From: Pedobacter yulinensis
Lineage (GTDB): Bacteria > Bacteroidota > Bacteroidia > Sphingobacteriales > Sphingobacteriaceae
NCBI RefSeq assembly: GCF_003029735.1
Contig: NZ_KZ686269.1
Coordinates: 744,001-808,000, forward strand
Direction: 5' to 3'
Length of the DNA: 64,000 nt
A program made the position numbers and the translations under genes. The first letter of the stretch is position 1. Each line of letters starts with the position of its first letter. Shown here piece by piece: positions 57,117 through 64,000 of the stretch. The notes under the pieces were generated by a model, which made no database searches, had not been told where the DNA came from, and worked only from the letters and a program-made list of their open reading frames with translations.

Positions 57117-57694
57117 TCACGTTCGAAGTACCCGTAACGATCGTATTGTTTTAAAAGGTGAAAGTATTGTTACTAAATTGTTCACGGGATCCGTTTCTTT
57201 CGTGTCCTTCTTCTTGCTTCGTGGTGTAAAAAAGGCTGTTGCGGTCGAAAATGCCGGAACAATTTGCCAGATCTGATCATTTCGGAGATTTTGCTGCAAA
57301 GCTTCGATTTGAATTGTTGAAATGCTCATGTTGATTTCCTCTTTTGCTACGGGTTCGAACGCGGAAAATACAACTAGCAGGTTTTTTCTAAGGTCTTCGC
57401 CTCTAATGCACGATTAAAGAGATGAAGCAGCGCATGATTTGGGGCGGACTTCCGTTTTTCCATCAAAGCCGCGAAATGCCGTCTGATCGCACCTTGCTTT
57501 CCAGGATTGAAATTGCCGCTGGATTTTACGAAAGTCGAGACTTCATGCGGGCACTCAAAAACAATATTTAGTCGCGGCCTTCTTTCCGTTCCAAATGTGT
57601 CGGATAAAATATTCAGTGGGCGGTGCTGCCCTGATAAGGGCTTGGATTTAGATGAACGACGTCGAGAATTTGATTTGGCGGCTCTATCAGAATT
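57117..57694 (-). pseudogene. Possible decayed gene in two frames
   Basis: One frame is open from 57694 to a TAG at 57376-57374 (includes FECPHEVSTFV and GKQGAIRRHFAALMEKRKSA) without a good start. A second, overlapping frame runs from about 57412 to 57117 (RKNLLVVFSAFEPVAKEE, then ISTIQIEALQQNLRNDQ). Together they read like one protein with a frameshift near 57380-57410. I recognise no family. The interval 56929-57116 before it shows nothing. Confidence 0.3.
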
Positions 57695-57708
57695 TTATAT
57701 AATATTTA

Positions 57709-58380
57709 TCAATCTTCTTTGGTTACCTTAACATCAGTAAAGTGGCCTAATGTGCCGGGACCTATCCATAACCCAATACTTCCCCGAATATCTTTACCTT
57801 GCTTTAAGTCATTTACAATTAAAGTAGGCTCAGAAGCACCATTAACATACAGCCTGGCGGTTTCATCCTTTACTACAATTTTTATTTTGATCCATTCCGC
57901 AGGCAAGATATCTACATATGCTTCATACTGTCCTGGTGTTTCCTTTCTCAATTTCTCCCAGGGATATCCCGGAATAGAAATATACTGGCTGGAGTGGTTT
58001 CTGCGTAGTTGATCATTTGCACGGCCATTGGTAGGACGTAAATAAAAAACCTCCATTTTAGAAGCATCCAACGCCGCCCGAAACGCAATACCTACAAACC
58101 CACGGGCTGTTTCTCCGGCGTTTGCAAGAGGCTGCCCACTAATTGTAGCTTCAATGATACCATTATGAAAATCAATATCCTTCAGGATTGCCACTGTATT
58201 GTCTGCGTCAGCTTCACCCTTGATTTTCAGGGCTAAGGCATTTTTACTTTTATAGATGGATTTTTCCACAGCTACCTGAAACGGAATTACATCAGACGGA
58301 ATTATTGCTTTGTTCTGTGCTTTAGAATTCAAATTAAACACGATGCTTAACACCAATATAAATAACAGCTTTCTAGTCAT
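57709..58380 (-). CDS. Secreted concanavalin A-like lectin/glucanase-fold protein
   Basis: 223 residues. The signal peptide MTRKLLFILVLSIVFNLNSKA is followed by a single jelly-roll predicted from DFHNGIIEATISGQP, ARGFVGIAFRA, EVFYLRPTNGRANDQLRRNH, WIKIKIVVKDETARLYVNG and GSIGLWIGPGTLGHFTDVKV. This is the DUF1080/LamG-like pattern of Bacteroidota extracytoplasmic proteins. It may bind or cleave a glycan; no catalytic pair is evident. It has no operon partners. Confidence 0.78.
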   Translation of the reverse strand: MTRKLLFILVLSIVFNLNSKAQNKAIIPSDVIPFQVAVEKSIYKSKNALALKIKGEADADNTVAILKDIDFHNGIIEATISGQPLANAGETARGFVGIAFRAALDASKMEVFYLRPTNGRANDQLRRNHSSQYISIPGYPWEKLRKETPGQYEAYVDILPAEWIKIKIVVKDETARLYVNGASEPTLIVNDLKQGKDIRGSIGLWIGPGTLGHFTDVKVTKED

Positions 58381-59084
58381 ATGGAAAATAATTGAGTATT
58401 TCTGGCAGGCTAAAATAAGAAAATTGGGCTTACTAAGCAGCTTTCAGGGAGCTCAACTTCAATCATGATGAGGCCGAAGTGTTCTATCTTAATCTTCTGT
58501 TTCAGTCCATCAGAATTTTTCACAAAATGGATTGTGAGATTTCCCGGTTTTTTTAACAACTATAGCAATTCCAATTCCGGCTACCATAATTCTAGAGTAA
58601 TATAACTAGCTATTTTGAGTTCACTGAACTGTAAAAGCCATCGGAAGATGGCTTGTTTCGTTTACCGCATCCCGCTTGGGGGCCGTCAAGCGCCGAGGGA
58701 AGGAAGAAGCTTATGTTGGGGGCGAGGAACGAGCATCCCAGTGTGCAATAAGCCAAAACCTTGTGGCTAGCCTGTGCTGAATGCGGGGAACGAGCGTCCC
58801 AGCGTGCAATAAACAAAAACCTAGTTATCCCTTCGTTTGGCTAGCCGGCGCAGACCGCGAGGAACGAGCGTGAAGCAAGGCCCAGCGGGATTACGAAACT
58901 GAGACAATTCCTAAAAGAATGTGTCACGTCTCTTTTCAGCTTTGCCGCTTTTCACGATCTCGCTCACATCCTTAACCTGGTTATGAATACCCGTTTCCTG
59001 AGTTTGGCTATGCAATGCCCCGTTTTGACTACGCCGGCAAGCCGAAGACTGATGAACTTTGCCTGTATCAAAATAAAAAATAAA
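58381..59084. other. Gene-free interval with hairpin, repeats and an att-like sequence
   Basis: AAGCCATC-GGAA-GATGGCTT (58635-58654) is a stable GNRA-capped hairpin. The phrase GAACGAGCRTCCCAGYGTGCAATAA occurs near 58729 and 58790 (given here by GAACGAGC and CCCAG.GTGCAATAA), with a partial third GAACGAGCGTG near 58862. CCCAGCGGGATTAC at 58881-58894 differs from the att core CCCAGCGGGATCAC by one base. No convincing gene. Confidence 0.45.
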
Positions 59085-60014
59085 ATGAAACAGTCACAAA
59101 CACCCATCATCAGTTTTAGTCCGGTTGTATTGCCAGTTGCCGGCCGTCATGTAGACCTCGAAATCAAAATTTCTGCTCCCGCCAGCGGAAACAATCTGCC
59201 GGTTATTCTTCTTTCGCATGGGCATGGCCCCTCCAACTTTCTCTCTTCGTACCGAGGGTATGGGCCCATGGCAGATTTTTTTGCGGCAAAAGGGTTTGTC
59301 GTCATTCAACCTACGCATCAAAATTCGAAAACACTCGGACTTTCCTCTTCCCTTCCCGAAGCACCCTTGTTCTGGAGTTCGCGCCCGGCAGACATGAAAT
59401 TTATCCTGGATCATCTGGACGAAATTATTTCCACCGTACCCGGGTTAACTGGAAGGACAGATAAAACAAAAGTCGCCGCCATCGGCCATTCAATGGGCGG
59501 CCAGACCGTAGCCATGCTGGCTGGGATGGAGGTAACTGACCCCGCAACCGGCCAAGTAGTGAATGCCGCAGAACCGAGATTAAAAGCCCGGGTGCTGATT
59601 GGCGCGTCTGGTGGACCCGAAGGGTTTAACGGAGCCGCGAGACAGCTCTATCCCGTTTTAGCGGCCGGCAATTTCAACACCATGACTCTGCCAGCACTCA
59701 TTGTGAATGGGGACCAGGACAAAAACCTCATGTTCTCTGATGTCGACAACTGGCGCGCAGACGCTTATTATCAAAGCCCCGGCCCCAAGGACCTGCTAAC
59801 CGTGTTCGGCGCTGAACACATTTTTGGTGGCATATCAGGCTATGATGCCCGCGAAACCAGTGATGAAGATCCGGTGCGTGTTGCCTTTGTATGTGAAAGC
59901 ATTCTTGCCTATATTCGGAGTGCATTCGATTCGACCGATTCAAGTTGGGAACAAGCAAAGAAAAGCCTGAACGGCGTACCGGGTGCGTTAGGCAGCATTG
60001 AAAGTAAATTATAA
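59085..60014 (+). CDS. Alpha/beta hydrolase (chlorophyllase/platelet-factor-acetylhydrolase-like)
   Basis: 309 residues from ATG 59085 (an upstream start at 58983 adds non-conserved sequence). The oxyanion region VILLSHGHGPS (40-50), nucleophile elbow AIGHSMGG with Ser136, ALIVNGDQDKNLMF with the likely acid, and GAEHIFGG with the catalytic His are all present. No signal peptide is seen, so it is probably a cytoplasmic esterase. It is co-transcribed with the AraC gene that starts 9 bases later. Confidence 0.87.
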   Translation: MKQSQTPIISFSPVVLPVAGRHVDLEIKISAPASGNNLPVILLSHGHGPSNFLSSYRGYGPMADFFAAKGFVVIQPTHQNSKTLGLSSSLPEAPLFWSSRPADMKFILDHLDEIISTVPGLTGRTDKTKVAAIGHSMGGQTVAMLAGMEVTDPATGQVVNAAEPRLKARVLIGASGGPEGFNGAARQLYPVLAAGNFNTMTLPALIVNGDQDKNLMFSDVDNWRADAYYQSPGPKDLLTVFGAEHIFGGISGYDARETSDEDPVRVAFVCESILAYIRSAFDSTDSSWEQAKKSLNGVPGALGSIESKL

Positions 60015-60023
60015 ATAGACAAA

Positions 60024-60938
60024 ATGAAGGATGAAATGTCTAACCACAGATTTAATTCTTTATCAAGGTTGCATAAGGCGCTGGATATGCCGGCACCTAT
60101 GCACCCATTGGTAAGTTTAATAAATAATGCCGATGATACCATTCCGCTGGAAAAACTCCCCAGTCCCCACATCTTGAGTTTTTACAAGATATCCTATAAG
60201 ATGAACTTTCAGGGAAAGTTCAAATATGGGCAGCATTATTACGATTTTGACGAAGGAGGAATGTTTTTCGTTTCGCCGAACCAGATCACAGGAGGCCACG
60301 AACCGATCAGTGATCAATCAGGTTATACTTTGCTTTTCCACCCCGACTTTTTACTGGGTTACGAACTCGCCAAAAAAATTAAGGCGTATGGCTTTTTTTC
60401 CTATTCGATCAATGAAGCATTACACCTGTCGGAGAAAGAAAAAACTACAATTATTACTGTTTTTCAAAGTATCGAAGAAGAATTAAAAGACAGGATTGAT
60501 CATTTCAGCCAGGATGTTGTTATTTCCCAGATTGAATTGCTGCTAAATTATGCAAACCGGTTCTACAGCCGGCAATTCATCACCCGTAAGGCAGCAAACA
60601 CCGATTTACTCCAAAAGGTAGAAGACATTTTACGCACCTGCTTCCAGTCACCACACGCGCAAAAGCAGGGGCTTCCCACTGTCCAGTTTCTTTCTGCTCA
60701 ACTAAACATCAGTGCGAGTTATTTAAGCGACACGCTGCGATCACTTACCGGGCAAAATGCTCAACAGCACATTCATCACCACCTGATTGAAAAAGCAAAG
60801 GAACAGTTATCGACAAGTCAGGCTTCGATCAGCGAGATTGCCTATGAACTGGGATTTGAGCATCCGCAGTCCTTTAGTAAACTATTTAAGCTTAAAACGA
60901 GTATGTCGCCACTGGATTTCAGACGTTCTTTCAGTTAA
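60024..60938 (+). CDS. AraC-family transcriptional regulator
   Basis: 304 residues. The N-terminal half is a cupin-like sensor (FDEGGMFFVSPNQITGGHEP near residues 75-95). The C-terminal HTH pair is TVQFLSAQLNISASYLSDTLRSL and ISEIAYELGFEHPQSFSKLFK with the family-final SPLDFRRSF. It probably controls the hydrolase gene just upstream. It converges on the winged-helix gene with a 72-base gap. Confidence 0.92.
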   Translation: MKDEMSNHRFNSLSRLHKALDMPAPMHPLVSLINNADDTIPLEKLPSPHILSFYKISYKMNFQGKFKYGQHYYDFDEGGMFFVSPNQITGGHEPISDQSGYTLLFHPDFLLGYELAKKIKAYGFFSYSINEALHLSEKEKTTIITVFQSIEEELKDRIDHFSQDVVISQIELLLNYANRFYSRQFITRKAANTDLLQKVEDILRTCFQSPHAQKQGLPTVQFLSAQLNISASYLSDTLRSLTGQNAQQHIHHHLIEKAKEQLSTSQASISEIAYELGFEHPQSFSKLFKLKTSMSPLDFRRSFS

Positions 60939-61010
60939 GCTTTTATCTTACGTTTATACGCTCAACCTGGTAGCGTGTGTTATGGCTAGCAAAGAATCAA
61001 CTCCTTTTAA

Positions 61011-62039
61011 CTATCGTATAAAGTCCAGGAATTTCGATACAGCGCTATCCAATACATTTTCCGGAATGGGTTTTTGATCCGGGAACCGGGCAAGCTCTAC
61101 GCCGGTCCCCTTCCCGTTCTTCTTCCAGGTTCCAACAATTGCCTCACCGTAAAGAACGGTCGGTTTAAAAATGCCGTTCCCGAGTTTTTGCTTGTCGACA
61201 TGCGCAGGTAATGCCAGGTCACGGCCTTCGGAATAAGACACAGTATATTCATCGTAACAAGGCAAAAGTGCCAGCGCTCGCTGTTTGCCCAGGCCTGCAG
61301 GCTCATTGAAATAAAAGGTCATGTTTTCACAGCTGATCCGGTTAAGCGCCAGTTCCGCCACGCCCATCTGGGCATCTTTCAGCGGAAGACCGCTCCACCA
61401 GGAAAAATCTTTTAATGTGGCGGGTCCTCTCGACCTGAAATATATTTCAGCCAGCCTCACGATGCTTTCCTGCCGCGGCACGTCAGGCGCCGGCGGAACT
61501 TTCGTGTCGAACAAGGCGTAGCTCCCTTTTTTATCGCCATTGCAGATCAGCATGTCAATCTCGGCTCTGATCAGTATTTGCGTGGCGAGCAAATTGCTGA
61601 TTCTAAAGGACTCAGCCGACAAACATGCCATGATTTCCTCTTTGCTCAGGGAAGGATTTTGCTGAAGCTGCTTTTCAATGACCGGCCATACGCACTTGAA
61701 CAGATCGTCGGTCAGACCTTCCTGCTTATCAATAAACTGCGTAGCTTTTCTCAGCGATGGCGCTGATAGCCGCATCATCCACCTGATGTCCTGCTGGTGT
61801 ACAAGGTGCCAGGTTGGGCGCAGGACATGCGTGCGGATCAGCTTGCCGGTGTTCACACATGCTTCGACCTGACCCCGCCCGGGATTTTTCATGCGAAGCG
61901 CGACTGCCCAAAGCGACATGGAATAATCCTGCGCCTGCATCGCTCCGAAATGGCTCACAACGCCCTCCGGATCATCAAAGCGCGATTGACTCAGTCCCTG
62001 GTTCCATTGCCGGAGTTGGATGATTTCTTTTTTTGTCAT
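61011..62039 (-). CDS. Winged helix DNA-binding domain protein (HTH_42/YcaQ-like)
   Basis: 342 residues. FGAMQAQDYSMSLWAVALRM, LIRTHVLRPTWHLVHQQDIRWM (given by LRPTWHLV) and ATLKDFSWWSGLPLKDA are characteristic. So is the C-terminal LLPCYDEYTVSYSEGRD. The family contains DNA glycosylases such as YcaQ/AlkX that unhook crosslinks, but many members are uncharacterised. Its ATG overlaps the epoxide hydrolase stop (ATGA), so both are translated from one transcript. Confidence 0.88.
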   Translation of the reverse strand: MTKKEIIQLRQWNQGLSQSRFDDPEGVVSHFGAMQAQDYSMSLWAVALRMKNPGRGQVEACVNTGKLIRTHVLRPTWHLVHQQDIRWMMRLSAPSLRKATQFIDKQEGLTDDLFKCVWPVIEKQLQQNPSLSKEEIMACLSAESFRISNLLATQILIRAEIDMLICNGDKKGSYALFDTKVPPAPDVPRQESIVRLAEIYFRSRGPATLKDFSWWSGLPLKDAQMGVAELALNRISCENMTFYFNEPAGLGKQRALALLPCYDEYTVSYSEGRDLALPAHVDKQKLGNGIFKPTVLYGEAIVGTWKKNGKGTGVELARFPDQKPIPENVLDSAVSKFLDFIR

Positions 62040-63211
62040 GATGTGACAATGTCTGTATAAAATTCCCGGATGTCATGCACCAATAAGTGGGGTACCTCCA
62101 ATGCAGGAAAGTGTCCGCCCCGCGTATAATAGGTGTAGCGGTTTGGCGTGCCCATGAGCGCAGCAACTTTTCGTAAAAAGGATTCATCTTCTTTTTTGCC
62201 GAAGCAGGCCGTTGCCGAGGGAACTGCAGGCAGTTCCCAACCCTCAGCGGCTGTATCGTCCCCACCCCAGTTAAATGCCATCTGCATATTTTCCGCCAGA
62301 ATTTTTGCGCTTGATGCGCCGGTTTTGGTGAACCAGTAGAGGGAAACATTGGTCAACAGCCGATCAATACCGATGGCATCTTCCGGTAAATCTGCCGACG
62401 CGTCTGACCACTCTCTGTACTTTTCGGCCATCCATGCGAGTTGCGCCAGCGGACTGTCTGTCAGCGCAATGCCGATGGTACCAGGTCTGGTGGCCTGGAT
62501 ATCCAGGTAAGCCGTGCCGTTTTTCTTATGGGCTTTCATCCGGTCCAGGGTCGAGAGCTCTTCCGCCGAAAGCGCTGCGGGGTCTGAAGGGTACATGCCG
62601 AGCCCGGCGATCGAAAAGAAATCGGAGCTGATGTGCGTACCGATCAGTTCATTTGCGGCCATTCCTGAAAGCATTCCGGCTATTCCGGCGCCCATGTCTC
62701 CTCCGTGAACACCGTACCGCCCATACCCAAGTTTTGTCATCAGCGCTTTGAAGGCGGCGGCAATGCGAATCATGTTCCAGCCGGTACCGTGAACCGGCAC
62801 AGAAAATGTGAAGCCGGGGATGGAGGGAATAACAAGGTCGAACGCCAGCTGACCGGCTGCCTGGGGAGCGGTAAGCGGTTCGATGACAGGGATAAAATCT
62901 GCAAAAGACCCGGGCCAGCCATGAATTAACAGCAGCGGTACTGCGTTGGGTTTGTTTGCCCGGATATGGATGTAATGGATAGCTTGCCCGTCAATTTCCG
63001 TAATGAACTGCGGATACTGATTTAGGAGGTCTTCCTGTTTTCGCCAGTCGAATTGGGTTGCCCAGTAATTCGTTAGTTTCTTCAGGTAGTTTACCGGAAT
63101 ACCCCGCTCCCATCCATCGTCATCCGAATGATCGGGCCAGCGCAGATCGGCCAGCCGCCTATGCAGATAATCGAGGTCTTCAGTTGCAATCTGTATGTTA
63201 AAACTTTTCAT
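62036..63211 (-). CDS. Epoxide hydrolase-family protein (EHN domain + alpha/beta hydrolase)
   Basis: 391 residues from ATG 63211. The N-terminal EHN meander (FNIQIATEDLDYLHRRLADLRWP) is typical of microsomal-type epoxide hydrolases. The catalytic domain has HGWPGS (97-102) for the oxyanion hole, the nucleophile Asp172 in GVHGGDMGAG, and the terminal GGHFPALE with the catalytic His. It lacks a signal peptide and is probably a cytoplasmic detoxification enzyme. It is followed with ATGA overlap by the winged-helix gene. Confidence 0.9.
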   Translation of the reverse strand: MKSFNIQIATEDLDYLHRRLADLRWPDHSDDDGWERGIPVNYLKKLTNYWATQFDWRKQEDLLNQYPQFITEIDGQAIHYIHIRANKPNAVPLLLIHGWPGSFADFIPVIEPLTAPQAAGQLAFDLVIPSIPGFTFSVPVHGTGWNMIRIAAAFKALMTKLGYGRYGVHGGDMGAGIAGMLSGMAANELIGTHISSDFFSIAGLGMYPSDPAALSAEELSTLDRMKAHKKNGTAYLDIQATRPGTIGIALTDSPLAQLAWMAEKYREWSDASADLPEDAIGIDRLLTNVSLYWFTKTGASSAKILAENMQMAFNWGGDDTAAEGWELPAVPSATACFGKKEDESFLRKVAALMGTPNRYTYYTRGGHFPALEVPHLLVHDIREFYTDIVTS

Positions 63212-63282
63212 AAAAAGATCTTTTAGACAGATCAAAACTAACTTCTGCAGGATACAGAGACGATAACTTTTGTTAATAAATA

Positions 63283-63804
63283 CTACCGGCGGTTTCTGAT
63301 TCTGCTAAGTGACACGGGTGTAATGCCCAGGAAAGAAGCGATGTAGTGCTGCGGCACCCGTTGCAGGATATGCGGGTACTGCGAGATTAATTCCTCGTAG
63401 CGTTTTTCCGGCGAATTTTTGATTCTTGAAATAAACAACTTTTCCATGATGAGCAGCTGCTGAAAAGTGCGTTCCTCCAATTCTTCCTTTATGGCGGGTG
63501 ACTGGCGGATCATCATTTGGAAATCTTCCTTGTCCAGGGTATAGATGATTGATGGCTCGATACTTTCAATTGTGTACAAACTTGGCCTGGCGTATTTGAA
63601 ACTCTCGGCCGAGGATATCCCTTCCCCCTCAAAAAAGAACTGGCAGGTGATGTCTTTCCCTTCGCTGTTTAAAGAGAGCCTGAAGCATCCTTTTTCAATG
63701 TAATAGATCTTCCGCGCAACCTCCCCCTCCCGCAAAAGAACCGTTTTTGCCGGAATCTCTGCTTTCTTAAAAAAGTGCGCAAACTGTTGCCATGCTGTGG
63801 CCAT
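63283..63804 (-). CDS. Crp/Fnr-family transcriptional regulator
   Basis: 173 residues from ATG 63804 (MATAWQQFAHFF); an ATG at 63828 would add eight residues. A cNMP-binding-like beta roll (KTVLLREGEVARKIYYIEKG, LYTIESIEPSIIYTLDKEDF) precedes a C-terminal HTH (RVPQHYIASFLGITPVSLSRIRNRR). Bacteroidota have many such regulators, often controlling the adjacent operon; here it lies 71 bases upstream of the epoxide hydrolase gene on the same strand. The last 170 bases of the window show nothing. Confidence 0.9.
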   Translation of the reverse strand: MATAWQQFAHFFKKAEIPAKTVLLREGEVARKIYYIEKGCFRLSLNSEGKDITCQFFFEGEGISSAESFKYARPSLYTIESIEPSIIYTLDKEDFQMMIRQSPAIKEELEERTFQQLLIMEKLFISRIKNSPEKRYEELISQYPHILQRVPQHYIASFLGITPVSLSRIRNRR

Positions 63805-64000
63805 AAATTCTTTATTTAAAACGGGCAAATCATGCTATCTCGGTCACGAACTGCTACAAGCCGTATCCCCGATATTTGGTGCGCGATTGCCTGGCACGAA
63901 CTTAGAATTTATCGCGACTTCTTACAACATCCGGAAGCTTTTTCAAAGACCGGCGAGTCGGGGATGTCACCTCCCCATATTTGAAACAGTTTGTAATTTG

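Overview
The window looks like chromosome of a Bacteroidota species, most likely a Sphingobacteriaceae member (Pedobacter- or Mucilaginibacter-like). The grounds are two SusC/SusD pairs, SusD-type lipoproteins, TTTG-N20-TAnnTTTG promoters, little sign of Shine-Dalgarno sequences, an OmpA with thrombospondin type-3 repeats, and a tyrosine integrase of the CTnDOT type. The species cannot be read from the sequence alone.

Layout. (1) 1-5490, + strand: a thiamine operon thiC(partial)-thiE/tenI-thiD-thiE-thiG-thiH with overlapping genes. (2) 5487-9657, - strand: a dinB + dnaE2/imuC-like translesion polymerase pair with a dyad over its promoter. (3) 9937-11235: an OmpA-family protein. (4) 11452-32154, - strand: a ~20 kb polysaccharide utilisation operon, read GH172 -> SusC -> SusD -> two lipoproteins -> FucI -> FucP -> AraB -> GH116 -> SusC -> SusD -> terminator. 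A LacI-type palindrome sits inside its promoter spacer. GH172, GH116, a fucose/D-arabinose isomerase, a FucP-type permease and a ribulokinase together fit use of a D-arabinose-containing glycan. (5) 33050-42275: a LacI regulator followed by an oxidative L-fucose (or related sugar) pathway: UxaA-type dehydratase, two SDRs, FAH-type hydrolase, mutarotase and lactonase, with a divergent AraC regulator and an SSS sugar symporter. (6) 43218-56240: a ~12.95 kb integrative element inserted in the 3' end of a tRNA-Lys(TTT) gene, bounded by a 16-bp perfect repeat. Its mobility genes are ruined: integrase frameshift, relaxase cut at codon 18, Abi gene cut at codon 180, and a dead IS3-family copy between them. 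Its right half carries an intact, AT-rich four-gene operon (48872-55618). (7) 56225-about 58900: probable relic of a second element in the same tRNA site, with the same att-terminator-arm-site order but no integrase. (8) 59085-63804: ordinary chromosome (hydrolase + AraC, winged-helix protein + epoxide hydrolase, Crp/Fnr regulator).

The most interesting unit is the cargo operon 48872-55618. Three proteins share a C- or N-terminal winged-helix-like module. One adds a double zinc ribbon, one adds a Swt1-like HEPN domain with an R-x4-H motif, and the fourth is a 1240-residue membrane-anchored YobI/KAP-like P-loop NTPase. This architecture fits an anti-phage or other conflict system and I do not recognise it as a named one. 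Its function is inference.
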